From Jidongwangia harbinensis (GTDB lineage: Bacteria; Actinomycetota; Actinomycetes; Mycobacteriales; Micromonosporaceae), in NCBI RefSeq assembly GCF_020216025.1, contig NZ_JAIWNC010000018.1, positions 124,001-188,000 on the forward strand: DNA of 64,000 nt, written 5' to 3'. Within the stretch, counting starts at the first letter, position 1. Each line of letters starts with the position of its first letter. Of this stretch, positions 1-8,750 are shown one piece after another. The position numbers and the translations under genes were made by a program. The notes beneath the pieces are model-generated. The model saw only the letters and a program-made list of their open reading frames with translations, had not been told where the DNA came from and did not search any database.

Positions 1-644
1 GGTTCGCGCTCGCCGGCGCCCTGCTGGCCAGCGCCGTCGTCTATCTCCTCGGCGGGGTCGGCCGGGACGGCGCGACGCCGGTGAAACTGGCCCTGGCCGG
101 GGTCGGCGTCACCCTGCTGCTGGGCTCGCTGACCAGCGCGATCGTGCTGTCCAACCCGGTGGCGCTGGACCGGTACCGGTTCTGGACGGCCGGCTCACTG
201 GCCGGACAGGACACCGGTGCGCTGCTCCGGGTGGCGCCGTTCATCCTCGCCGGCATCGTGCTCGCGCTGGGCGCCGCGCCCGCGCTGAACAGCCTCGCGC
301 TCGGCGACGACGTGGCCCGCGCCCTCGGCCACCGGGTCGGCCTGGTCCGGCTCACCGGGGCGGCCGCGGTGATCCTGCTGGCCGCCGCCGCGGTGGCGGT
401 CACCGGGCCGATCGTGTTCGTCGGCCTCGTGGTGCCGCACGTGGTCCGCCTGATCACCGGTCCGGACTACCGGTGGCTGCTGCCGTACACGCTGGTCCTC
501 TCGCCGGTGCTGCTGCTGGCCGCCGACATCCTCGGACGGGTCCTGGTCCGGCCGTCCGAGATGCAGGTCGGCGTGGTGGTCGCGTTCGTCGGCGCGCCGT
601 TCTTCGTGGCGCTGACCCGGCAGCGCCGGATCGCGGAGCTGTGA
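1..644 (+). CDS. FecCD-family siderophore ABC transporter permease (5' end missing)
   Basis: Inner-membrane permease subunit of a ferric-siderophore (or B12/haem-type) importer. The reading frame is open from the first bases of the window, so the N-terminal part lies upstream. The visible 214 residues are strongly hydrophobic and carry the FecCD C-terminal features: the GRDGATPVKLALAGVGVT segment, the FWTAGSL segment after a membrane span, GDDVARALG (the loop that contacts the ATPase), and the closing TGPIVFVGLVVPHVVRL helix. Its TGA overlaps the GTG of the next gene (GTGA), so the two permeases are translationally coupled. The substrate-binding protein is expected upstream, outside the window. 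The substrate cannot be read from the sequence. Confidence 0.93.
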   Translation, partial: FALAGALLASAVVYLLGGVGRDGATPVKLALAGVGVTLLLGSLTSAIVLSNPVALDRYRFWTAGSLAGQDTGALLRVAPFILAGIVLALGAAPALNSLALGDDVARALGHRVGLVRLTGAAAVILLAAAAVAVTGPIVFVGLVVPHVVRLITGPDYRWLLPYTLVLSPVLLLAADILGRVLVRPSEMQVGVVVAFVGAPFFVALTRQRRIAEL

Positions 645-1714
645 CCGTGGCGCTCGTCGAGGTCTCCGCGCGGCGCGGGCACGCCGCGTACCGGCTCGGC
701 CGCGGCGTGGTCTCCGGCCGCGTCCCGGTACGGCCGGCACTGGCCGCCGTCGTGCTGGCCGTCGCCACCTTCGGCGCGTTCGCGGTGTCGCTGACCGTCG
801 GCGACCTGCCGATCCCGCTCGCCGACGCGGTGGCGGCGCTGTTCGGCTCCGGCGACGCCGCCACCCTGCTGGTGGTGCGGGAGCTGCGGCTGCCCCGGGC
901 GCTGACCGGCCTGCTGGTCGGCGCCGCGTTCGGACTCTCCGGCGCGGTCCTGCAGACCATGACCCGCAACCCGCTGGCCAGCCCGGACATGATCGGCGTG
1001 ATCGCCGGCGCGCAGACCGCGGTGGTGGCCGGCATCGTGCTCGGCTTCGGCGCCGGCGTCGGCACCCAGTCCCTCGGCCTGCTCGGGGCGCTGCTCACCG
1101 GCGTGGTGGTGTACCTGCTCAGCGCCGGGCGCGGCGCCACCGGGTACCGGATCGTGCTGGTCGGGGTCGGCATCACCTGGATGTGCACCAGCGCCACCGA
1201 CTACCTGCTCGCCCGGGCCATGCCGTACGAGGCCGCCCGGGCGGTGGGCTGGCTGGTCGGCAGCCTCAACGAGCGCGGCTGGGAACACGTCCGCCCGCTG
1301 GGACTGGCCATGGCGGTGCTGGTGCCCACGGTGCTGATGCTCGGCCGATGGCTGGGCACGCTGCAACTCGGCGAGCAGGTGGCGGTGGGACTCGGCACGC
1401 CGGTGCGCGCGGCCCGCCTGGCGCTGCTGGGCGCCGCCGTGGCGCTGGCCGCGTTCGGCACCGCCGCGGCCGGTCCGGTGCTGTTCGTCGCGCTGGTGGG
1501 TCCGCAGATCGCCCAGCGGCTGGCCGGCCGGCCCGCGCCGCCGCTGGTCGGCTCCGCGCTGACCGGCGCACTGCTGCTGCTCACCGGCGACCTGCTGGCC
1601 CGGCACGTGCTGCCGGACGAGCACCTGCCCGTCGGGGTGGTGACCGGTGTCCTCGGCGCGCCGGTGCTGCTCTGGCTGCTGACCCGCGCCAACCGCACCG
1701 GTTCCGGAGGATGA
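641..1714 (+). CDS. FecCD-family siderophore ABC transporter permease
   Basis: Second membrane subunit of the iron-chelate importer, 357 residues, which is the usual length for the family. The frame is open further upstream, but the GTG at 641 overlapping the preceding stop gives a protein with the normal short N-terminus before the first span. Family signatures include LRLPRALTGLLVGAAFGLSG, QTMTRNPLASPDMIG (the conserved RNPLA-P-GG/IG region), the W-x-x-GSL segment and the GPVLFVALVGPQIAQRL helix. Two different FecCD proteins in series imply a heterodimeric channel, as in FepD/FepG. It is followed after one base by the ATPase gene. Confidence 0.94.
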   Translation: MTVALVEVSARRGHAAYRLGRGVVSGRVPVRPALAAVVLAVATFGAFAVSLTVGDLPIPLADAVAALFGSGDAATLLVVRELRLPRALTGLLVGAAFGLSGAVLQTMTRNPLASPDMIGVIAGAQTAVVAGIVLGFGAGVGTQSLGLLGALLTGVVVYLLSAGRGATGYRIVLVGVGITWMCTSATDYLLARAMPYEAARAVGWLVGSLNERGWEHVRPLGLAMAVLVPTVLMLGRWLGTLQLGEQVAVGLGTPVRAARLALLGAAVALAAFGTAAAGPVLFVALVGPQIAQRLAGRPAPPLVGSALTGALLLLTGDLLARHVLPDEHLPVGVVTGVLGAPVLLWLLTRANRTGSGG

Positions 1715-1715
1715 C

Positions 1716-2540
1716 GTGACCGAGCACGGACCGATCGAGCTGCGCGCCGAGGGCCTGACCCTGGGCTACGAGGACCGGACCGTCATCGACGACCTGGACC
1801 TGGTGGTGCCGCCGGGGCGGATCACCGCCATCGTCGGCGCCAACGCGTGCGGCAAGTCCACCCTGCTGCAGGCCCTGGCCCGGCTGCTCGGTGCCCGCGC
1901 GGGCACCGTGCTGCTGGACGGCCAGTCGATCCACCGCATGCCGACCCGGCAGGTGGCCCGCCGGGTCGGCATCCTGCCGCAGTCCCCGGTCGCACCGGTC
2001 GGCATCACCGTCGCCGACCTGGTGACCCGTGGCCGGTCACCGCACCAGACCTGGTGGCGGCAGTGGTCGGCGGCGGACGAGCAGGCGGTGACGGCCGCGC
2101 TGACCGCCACCGGCATGCTGGAGCACGCCGAGCGGCCGGTCGACGCGCTCTCCGGTGGCCAGCGGCAACGCGCCTGGATCGCCATGGCCATCGCCCAGGG
2201 CACGCCGGTGCTGCTGCTCGACGAGCCCACCACGTACCTCGACCTGGCGCACCAGATCGACGTGCTGGACCTGGTGATGGACCTCAACCGCACCGAGGGA
2301 CGCACCGTGGTCATGGTCCTGCACGACCTCAACCAGGCCAGCCGGTACGCCGACCACCTGGTCGCGCTCAAGGCGGGCCGGATCGTCCGGCAGGGTCCGC
2401 CGTCCACCGTGGTGACCGCCGAACTGGTCGAGGAGGTCTTCGATCTGGACTGTCACGTGGGCACCGACCCGGTCACCGACACCCCGATGATCACGCCGAT
2501 CGGCCGGCACCACCGGGCGGCCCGCCTGGCCCTGTCGTGA
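1716..2540 (+). CDS. FepC-type ABC transporter ATP-binding protein
   Basis: Cytoplasmic ATPase energising the two FecCD permeases. All nucleotide-binding motifs are present: Walker A GANACGKST near residues 42-50, Q-loop LPQSPVAP, signature LSGGQRQR near 145, Walker B VLLLDEPTTYLDL, and the switch histidine in VMVLHDLNQA. Length (274 residues) and the TYLDLAHQ segment fit the iron-siderophore subfamily. GGAGG ends five bases before the GTG at 1716, which fixes the start. Its TGA overlaps the GTG of the following exporter-fold gene, placing importer and exporter-fold pair in one operon. Confidence 0.95.
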   Translation: MTEHGPIELRAEGLTLGYEDRTVIDDLDLVVPPGRITAIVGANACGKSTLLQALARLLGARAGTVLLDGQSIHRMPTRQVARRVGILPQSPVAPVGITVADLVTRGRSPHQTWWRQWSAADEQAVTAALTATGMLEHAERPVDALSGGQRQRAWIAMAIAQGTPVLLLDEPTTYLDLAHQIDVLDLVMDLNRTEGRTVVMVLHDLNQASRYADHLVALKAGRIVRQGPPSTVVTAELVEEVFDLDCHVGTDPVTDTPMITPIGRHHRAARLALS

Positions 2541-4252
2541 CCGCGGCGGAGCGGGCCCGGAACCGGGCCGGCGGACGGTTGCTGCGCCAGGCCGTGGCCG
2601 GCCAGCGCCGGCTGGTCGCCGTGGGCGCCGTCCTGGCCGTCGGTCACCAGGCGGGCGAGGCGCTGGTACCGGTGCTGATCGGCACCATCGTGGACGAGGC
2701 CGTGGCCACCGGCTCCGGCGCCGCACTGATCCGCTGGCTGCTGGTGCTCGCGGTGGTCTTCGCCGGCCTGTCCGCCTGCTACCGGTTCGCCGCCCGGGCC
2801 GGCGAACGCGCCGCCGAACAGGCCGCGCACGATCTCCGCCGCCGGCTGGCCCGGCGCGTGGTCGCACCCGCGGGCGGCGCCGAGACCGGCCGGCTCCCCG
2901 GCGAACTGGTCAACGTGGCCAGCGCGGACGCGGCCCGGGTGGGCGCGGTGAACATGGCCGTCACGGCCGGCGCCGCCGCGTTCGCCGCGCTCGCCACCAC
3001 CGCCGTGGTGCTGCTGCAGATGTCCGTACCGCTGGGCCTGGTGGTGCTGCTCGGCGCGCCGCCAGTGCTGCTGCTGGCGCAGGTGCTCGGCCGCCCGCTG
3101 CAACGCCGCAGCGAGACCGAGCAGGAGAACGCCGGGCACGCGGCCGGCGTGGCCGCCGATCTGGTGGCCGGCATCCGGGTCCTCAAGGGAATCGGCGCCG
3201 AGGGCACCGCCCTGGCCCGCTACCGGCGGATCAGCCGCAGCTCGCTGAGGGCCACCATCCGCGCCGCGGACGCCCAGGCCGGGCACGACGGCGCGCTGGT
3301 CGCGGTGAGCGGCGTGTTCATCGCCGCGGTCGCCCTGGTGGGTGCCCGCCTCGCGCTGCGCGGCGACATCACGGTCGGCGACCTGATCGCCGCGGTCGGC
3401 CTGGCGCTGTTCCTGCTCGGTCCGCTGTCCATCGTCACCTGGGTCAACGGCCAGCTCGCCCAGGCCCGCGGTTCGGCGGTCCGGGTGGCGGAGGTCCTCG
3501 ACGCCCCGCCGGCGGTGCCGCCCGCGACGCGGGAACCGGACCGGCCGGTGCGCGGTGAACTCGTGCTGCAGGACGTCGCCGACGGCCCGCTGCGGGTGCC
3601 CCGCCTGCGGATCGCGCCCGGCGAGTTCGTCGGCGTGGTGGCCCTCGACCCGGCGGCCGGCACCGCGCTGGTGCGGGCGCTGGCCCGCGAGGCGGATCCG
3701 GCGGCCGGCACCGTCCGGCTGGACGACCGGCCGCTCACCGAGCTGGAGCCGGCCGCGGTGCGCGCCGTCATCGGCACCGCCCAGCACGACTCCGTGCTGT
3801 TCGACGACACCGTCCGGGACACGGTCGCCGGGCCGGGAGAGGCGCCGGCGGATCGCGTCCGGCTGACCGCCGTGCTGGCCGGCACCACCGTGGACGAGCT
3901 GGTCCGCACGCTGCCGGACGGCCTGGACACCCGGGTCGGCGACCGCGGCCGGGCGCTCTCCGGCGGCCAGCGGCAGCGGCTGGTCCTGGCCCGCGCCCTG
4001 GCCGCCGAGCCACCGGTGCTGGTGCTGCACGACCCCACCACGGCGGTCGACGCGGTGACCGAGGCACACATCGCCGACCGGCTGCGCGCGCTGCGCGCCG
4101 GACGCACCACGGTCCTGGTCACCACCAGCCCGGCGTTGCTCGCCGTTGCCGACCGGGTGGTCGTGCTCTCCGGCGACGCCGACCCGGTCACCGGTACGCA
4201 CGCGGCGCTGGTCCGCGACGACGCCCGGTACGCCGCGGCGGTGCTCGCGTGA
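2537..4252 (+). CDS. Exporter-fold ABC protein, degenerate nucleotide site half (membrane + ATPase domains)
   Basis: Six-span transmembrane domain followed by an ATPase domain, 571 residues, one half of a heterodimeric type IV (exporter-fold) ABC transporter. The ATPase domain keeps a perfect signature LSGGQRQR near residue 474. Its own ATP-binding motifs are destroyed: the Walker A position reads ALDPAAGTA with no lysine, the Walker B glutamate is replaced by proline (VLHDPTTAVD), and the switch histidine is replaced by threonine (LVTTSPALL). It overlaps both neighbours by GTGA junctions. It should supply only the signature motif to the catalytic site made with the next gene product. Because it follows a siderophore importer it may act in siderophore uptake (IrtAB-like) or export; the direction is not decidable here. 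Confidence 0.9.
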   Translation: MTAAERARNRAGGRLLRQAVAGQRRLVAVGAVLAVGHQAGEALVPVLIGTIVDEAVATGSGAALIRWLLVLAVVFAGLSACYRFAARAGERAAEQAAHDLRRRLARRVVAPAGGAETGRLPGELVNVASADAARVGAVNMAVTAGAAAFAALATTAVVLLQMSVPLGLVVLLGAPPVLLLAQVLGRPLQRRSETEQENAGHAAGVAADLVAGIRVLKGIGAEGTALARYRRISRSSLRATIRAADAQAGHDGALVAVSGVFIAAVALVGARLALRGDITVGDLIAAVGLALFLLGPLSIVTWVNGQLAQARGSAVRVAEVLDAPPAVPPATREPDRPVRGELVLQDVADGPLRVPRLRIAPGEFVGVVALDPAAGTALVRALAREADPAAGTVRLDDRPLTELEPAAVRAVIGTAQHDSVLFDDTVRDTVAGPGEAPADRVRLTAVLAGTTVDELVRTLPDGLDTRVGDRGRALSGGQRQRLVLARALAAEPPVLVLHDPTTAVDAVTEAHIADRLRALRAGRTTVLVTTSPALLAVADRVVVLSGDADPVTGTHAALVRDDARYAAAVLA

Positions 4253-5994
4253 CCGCCCCGCTCCCGGTGGCGGACCGGGCCGAGACCCTCCGGACGGTAC
4301 GTACCCTGCTCCGGCCCCGCCGCCGCCTGGCCGTCTCGGGATTCGCCGTGCTCACCGCGGCCACCGCGGTCGGGCTGCTCACCCCGCCGCTGCTCGGGCA
4401 CGTCGTCGACCTGGTCGCGCAGCGGCGCCCGGCCGAGGCGCTGACCCGCCCCGCGGTCCTGCTCGTGGCGGTCGCGCTGGTGCAGGCCGCCGGCACCGCA
4501 CTGGGCCTCGGCCTGGTCGCCCGGCTCGGCGAGACAATGCTCGCCGACCTGCGCGAACGCTTCCTGGACCGGGTGCTCCGGCTGTCCCTGCGCCGGGTCG
4601 AGCAGGCCGGCGCCGGTGACCTCACCTCCCGGGTCGGCAACGACGTCACGGTGATCGCCGAGGCGGTCCGCAGCGCGCTGCCGGAACTGGCCCGCTCGCT
4701 GCTCGCCATCGTCCTCACGCTCGTCGCCCTGGCCGTGCTCGACTGGCGTTTCCTGCTGGCCGCGCTGCTCGCCGCGCCGGTGCAATGGCACACCGCCCGC
4801 TGGTACGCCCGGCGCAGTTCGACGCTCTACTCCGCGCACCGGACCGCGGTGGCCACCCAGCAACAGCAGCTGCTGGAGACGATCGGTGGCGCGCCGACGG
4901 TCCGCGCGCTGCGGCAGTCCGACGCACAGGTCGACCGGGTGGTCGCCCGCTCCACCGCGGCCGTGGACCTCTACCTGCGCGCGATCCGCCTGCTGACCCG
5001 GTTCTACGGCCGGCTGAACCTGGCCGAGTTCATCGCGCTGTCCGCGGTGCTGGCCGGCGGCTACCTGCTGGTCGGTGCCGGGGCGGTGACCATCGGCGGC
5101 ACGGCCGCCGCGGCGCTGTACGTACACCATCTGTTCGGCCCGATGAACTCGGCGCTGCGGCTGGTCGACGACGCCCAGGTCGCCGCGGCCAGCCTGGCCC
5201 GGCTCGCCGGGGTGGTCCAGGCCGAACCGCCGCCCGCGCCGCACCCCGCGCAACCGGCCGACGGCGCGGTGAAGGCGGCGGACCTGCACTTCGCCTACCG
5301 CCCCGGGCATCCGGTGCTGGCCGGCGTCACGATCGACCTGACGGACGGCGAGACCGTGGCCGTGGTCGGTGCCAGCGGCGCCGGCAAGACCACGCTGGCC
5401 CAGCTGGTGGCCGGCGTACACCGCCCCGGAAGCGGCAGCGTCACGATCGGCGGCGTCGACCTGGCCGACCTGACCGACGCCGACCGCCGGCGCACGGTCG
5501 CGCTGGTCACCCAGGAGGTGCACGTCTTCGCCGGCACGCTGGCCGACGACCTCCGGCTGGCCCGGCCGGACGCCGACGACGACGCGCTGTACGCCGCGCT
5601 CGCCGACGTCGAGGCCCTGGACTGGGCCCTGGCGCTGCCGCAGGGCCTGCAGACCGTGGTGGGCGACGGCGGCCACCGGCTCGCGGTGACCGAGGCCCAG
5701 CAGCTCGCCCTCGCCCGGCTGATCCTCGCCGACCCCAAGGTCGTCATCCTGGACGAGGCCACCGCGGACGCGGGCAGCGCCGGCGCGCGGGTCCTGGAAC
5801 GCGCCGCGGCCCGGGCCCTGCGCGGGCGGACCGCGCTGGTCGTGGCGCACCGGCTCACCCAGGCGGCCGGCGCGGACCGGATCGTGGTGCTGGACGCGGG
5901 CCGGGTGGTGGAGACCGGCACCCACGACGAGTTGCGGTCCCGTCCGGACGGGCGGTACGCGACGCTGTGGCGGGCGTGGTCGCGGTCCCGCTAA
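4249..5994 (+). CDS. Exporter-fold ABC protein, catalytic half (membrane + ATPase domains)
   Basis: Partner of the preceding half-transporter, 581 residues with six predicted spans and a C-terminal ATPase. Walker A GASGAGKTT (about residue 374), Q-loop VTQEV, Walker B VVILDEATAD with the catalytic glutamate, and switch histidine VAHRLTQ are intact. The signature is lost: the LSGGQ position reads AVTEAQ. Combined with the partner this leaves exactly one competent ATP site per dimer. It starts at a GTG overlapping the previous stop, and is the last gene of the operon; the next gene lies beyond a 63-bp gap containing an inverted repeat. Confidence 0.92.
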   Translation: MTAPLPVADRAETLRTVRTLLRPRRRLAVSGFAVLTAATAVGLLTPPLLGHVVDLVAQRRPAEALTRPAVLLVAVALVQAAGTALGLGLVARLGETMLADLRERFLDRVLRLSLRRVEQAGAGDLTSRVGNDVTVIAEAVRSALPELARSLLAIVLTLVALAVLDWRFLLAALLAAPVQWHTARWYARRSSTLYSAHRTAVATQQQQLLETIGGAPTVRALRQSDAQVDRVVARSTAAVDLYLRAIRLLTRFYGRLNLAEFIALSAVLAGGYLLVGAGAVTIGGTAAAALYVHHLFGPMNSALRLVDDAQVAAASLARLAGVVQAEPPPAPHPAQPADGAVKAADLHFAYRPGHPVLAGVTIDLTDGETVAVVGASGAGKTTLAQLVAGVHRPGSGSVTIGGVDLADLTDADRRRTVALVTQEVHVFAGTLADDLRLARPDADDDALYAALADVEALDWALALPQGLQTVVGDGGHRLAVTEAQQLALARLILADPKVVILDEATADAGSAGARVLERAAARALRGRTALVVAHRLTQAAGADRIVVLDAGRVVETGTHDELRSRPDGRYATLWRAWSRSR

Positions 5995-6023
5995 CTCAGG
6001 GCGCACTGTAGTCGCCCGAGAGC

Positions 6024-6057
6024 CTTACTTACACTTTCTCAGGAATGTGTAAGTAAG
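6024..6057. promoter_or_regulatory. Perfect 11-bp inverted repeat upstream of the Fic gene
   Basis: CTTACTTACAC (6024-6034) and GTGTAAGTAAG (6047-6057) are perfect inverted repeats separated by 12 bases. The right arm runs into TAAGAT (6054-6059), a good actinobacterial -10 hexamer lying seven bases before an in-frame GTG at 6067. An operator for autorepression, perhaps bound by the winged-helix end of the Fic protein, is the simplest reading. A terminator for the upstream operon is less likely because no T-run follows. Confidence 0.6.
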
Positions 6058-7308
6058 ATGGGAGGCGTGGTTACACGACAGGCCGCCGCACACGACTCCG
6101 TTCCGGTCCCGGCCGCAACCTATGAAACCCAGACGTGGACACCGCGCGATCGCGGCTATTACTCCCGGGCCGAGATGCGCCGCCAGCGCGGGCCGTACCA
6201 GTCGATAGTCACAGCGCCCCTGGTCCGTTGGCAACCACAACTGCCGGCCGGCGTCGCAGCGGACGTCGAAGACGGCGCCCGCGCATTGGTTGACTTCGAC
6301 CTGCACGCCCTACATGCCCTCGGCGCCGAAAGCCCGGCGCTCGGGCCGATGTCGGCAATCTTGTTGCGAACCGAGAGCTCGTCCAGCTCACAGATCGAGA
6401 ACCTTACGACGAGCGCCCGGCAGTTGGCCCTCGCCGAGATTGGCCAGAGCGACAAAGCCAACGCCCGGACCGTCATCGGCAACGTGCGCGCCATGGAAGC
6501 GGCCCTGGCGCTCTCCGACCGTATCGAGACAACGGCGATCTTGACGATGCACCGCGAACTCATGCGGCATCAGCCCGGTTTTGAACAGCATGCTGGGCGG
6601 TTCCGAGAGGAGACCGTTTGGATCGGGAAGGACAACGCCGGGCCGATCGGCGCGGACTTCGTCGCTCCACAACACGAACGCGTGCCGGAGGCGATTCAGG
6701 ACATCGTCGAGTTCGCCGAGCGTGACGACCTGCCGGTGCTCGTTCAGGTGGCGGTCGCGCATGCCCAGTTCGAGACAATCCATCCTTTCGTGGACGGCAA
6801 CGGACGCACCGGACGCGCGCTCGCCCAGGCCATGCTGCGGAGCAAGAAGCTGGTCCAACACGTCACCGTGCCCCTCTCGGCGGGCCTGCTGACTGATACC
6901 GGCACCTACTTCGACGCCCTGGGAGCCTTCCGGGACGGTGACGCCGGGCCGATCGTGCACCGCTTTGCCGATGCGGCACGCTTCGCCGCCGCCTCAGGCC
7001 GGGTCCTCGTCGATGACCTTGCAGCCCAGCTTGCGGAGGCCCGCGACAAACTGACTGGCGTCAGGGCGCATGCAGCCGCTTGGAGGGTATTGCCCACACT
7101 GGTGGGGCAGCCCGTGGTCAACGCCAAGTACCTGACGTCCACCTTGGCGATGAACGAAGTTACGGCACAGCGCACTCTCGACCTCCTGGCCGAACGCAAA
7201 ATCTTGGCCGAGCGCACCGGTCTGCGGCGGAATCGAATCTGGCAACACACCGGGATTCTCGATGCCCTGGACAACTACGCGTCCATGGTTCGGCGCACTC
7301 CGCCCTGA
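6058..7308 (+). CDS. Class II Fic-domain protein (AMPylase) with C-terminal winged helix
   Basis: Predicted to transfer AMP from ATP to a protein hydroxyl. The active-site motif HPFVDGNGRTGR (about residue 242) matches the complete Fic consensus. An N-terminal SSQIEN near residue 110 matches the class II inhibitory motif whose glutamate blocks ATP binding, so the enzyme should be self-inhibited. The last 110 residues look like a winged helix (TSTLAMNEVTAQRTLDLLAERKILAE), a common Fic_N/Fic/HTH architecture. ATG 6058 abuts the inverted repeat and has no ribosome site; GTG 6067 could be used on a leaderless transcript. No antitoxin partner is adjacent. Lower GC than its neighbours suggests acquisition. 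Targets are unknown. Confidence 0.9.
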   Translation: MGGVVTRQAAAHDSVPVPAATYETQTWTPRDRGYYSRAEMRRQRGPYQSIVTAPLVRWQPQLPAGVAADVEDGARALVDFDLHALHALGAESPALGPMSAILLRTESSSSSQIENLTTSARQLALAEIGQSDKANARTVIGNVRAMEAALALSDRIETTAILTMHRELMRHQPGFEQHAGRFREETVWIGKDNAGPIGADFVAPQHERVPEAIQDIVEFAERDDLPVLVQVAVAHAQFETIHPFVDGNGRTGRALAQAMLRSKKLVQHVTVPLSAGLLTDTGTYFDALGAFRDGDAGPIVHRFADAARFAAASGRVLVDDLAAQLAEARDKLTGVRAHAAAWRVLPTLVGQPVVNAKYLTSTLAMNEVTAQRTLDLLAERKILAERTGLRRNRIWQHTGILDALDNYASMVRRTPP

Positions 7309-7446
7309 CGAGCCTCACGCTTCCGCCACGCCGTTGAATCAACTGTTCGGCCGCCCATCATCCGCGCCATGAACTCGAGAGTGATGACGGCCGGAAGTTC
7401 CCCGCCCGTTGGCTCCGCGGTCATGGCGGCCACCCTAGTCGCACGT

Positions 7447-8601
7447 TCAGTCCTTGAGAAGCTGACGGGCCATCACGATGCGCTGGACCTGGTTGGTGCC
7501 CTCGTAGATCTGGGTGATCTTGGCGTCCCGCATCATCCGCTCGACCGGGTAGTCGCGGGTGTAGCCGTACCCGCCCAGCAACTGCACCGCGTCCGTGGTG
7601 ATCTCCATCGCCGCGTCCGACGCGAAACACTTCGCGGCCGCACCGAAGTAGGTCAGGTCGGCGTCCCCGCGCTCGCTCTTGCCCGCCGCCGCGTAGGTGA
7701 GCTGCCGCGCCGCCTCCAGCTTCATGCCCATGTCGGCCAGCATGAACTGCACGCCCTGGAAGTCGCCGATCGGCTTGCCGAACTGGCGGCGCTCCTTGAC
7801 GTACCCCTTGGCGAAGTCCAGCGCGCCCTGCGCGATGCCGAGGGCCTGCGCGGCGATCGTCACGCGGGTGTGGTCGAGGGTCTGCATCGCGGTGGCGAAG
7901 CCGGTGCCCTCGGCGCCGATCATCCGGTCCAGCGGGAGCCGGACGTTGTCGAAGTACACCTCGCGGGTGGGGCTGCCCTTGATGCCCAGTTTCTTCTCCG
8001 GTGCGCCGAAGCTCACGCCCTCGTCCGCCTTCTCCACCACGAACGCCGAGATGCCGCGGGACCGGGCGCCGGGGTCGGTGACCGCGAAGACCGTGTAGTA
8101 CTCGGAGACGCCGGCGTTGGTGATCCACCGCTTCACGCCGTTGAGCACCCAGTGGTCGCCGTCGCGGACCGCGCGGGTGGTCATCGACACGGCGTCGCTG
8201 CCGGCTTCCGGCTCGGACAGGCAGTACGAGAACATGGCCTCGCCGGCGGCCACCGGCGGCAGGTACGTCCGCTTGAGCTCCTCGCTCGCGGCCAGCAGCA
8301 GCGGCATGGTGCCGAGCTTGTTCACCGCCGGGATCAGGCTGGACGAGGCGCAGGCGCGGGCCACCTCCTCGATCACGATCGCGGTGGCCAGCGCGTCCGC
8401 ACCGGCGCCGCCGTACTCGGCCGGGATGTGCGGGGCGTGGAAGTCGGCGGAGCGCAGCGCGTCGTACGAAGCCTTGGGGAACTCGCCGCTCTCGTCCGCC
8501 TCGGCGGCGTGCGGGGCGACCCGGGCGTCGCAGACCTCCCGCACCGCGGCCCGGATGGTCTGGTGGTCCTCCGGCAGCTGGTAGACGTCGAACGCAGGCA
8601 T
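7447..8601 (-). CDS. Acyl-CoA dehydrogenase
   Basis: FAD enzyme oxidising acyl-CoA to enoyl-CoA, 384 residues. Visible family features: N-terminal helical domain, YCLSEPEAGSDA (FAD/substrate loop), WITNAGVSEYYTVFAVTD, the arginine-rich RERRQFGKPIGDFQGVQFMLADM segment, and the C-terminal YTRDYPVERMMRDAKITQIYEGTNQVQRIVMAR, where the IYEGT glutamate is the catalytic base of short- and medium-chain enzymes. The start at 8601 gives MPAFDVYQLP with GAGAGGGG upstream; the frame is open 12 codons further. Branched- or short-chain specificity is likely but not established. It is monocistronic, with a 149-bp gap to the divergent dehydrogenase gene. Confidence 0.95.
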   Translation of the reverse strand: MPAFDVYQLPEDHQTIRAAVREVCDARVAPHAAEADESGEFPKASYDALRSADFHAPHIPAEYGGAGADALATAIVIEEVARACASSSLIPAVNKLGTMPLLLAASEELKRTYLPPVAAGEAMFSYCLSEPEAGSDAVSMTTRAVRDGDHWVLNGVKRWITNAGVSEYYTVFAVTDPGARSRGISAFVVEKADEGVSFGAPEKKLGIKGSPTREVYFDNVRLPLDRMIGAEGTGFATAMQTLDHTRVTIAAQALGIAQGALDFAKGYVKERRQFGKPIGDFQGVQFMLADMGMKLEAARQLTYAAAGKSERGDADLTYFGAAAKCFASDAAMEITTDAVQLLGGYGYTRDYPVERMMRDAKITQIYEGTNQVQRIVMARQLLKD

Positions 8602-8750
8602 GGCTGGGTCCCCTCTCGATGCGGCTCCGAGAGCCATGTTACTGGCGCGTAGGGTACGCGTGTCACCGGTTCGCGGGTGGCGTTCGGCGCGTCGGCTTGC
8701 GCCATGAGAAGGTGAATGCCCCCTAATGTGTGCGAGCGGAGATTCCCGGC

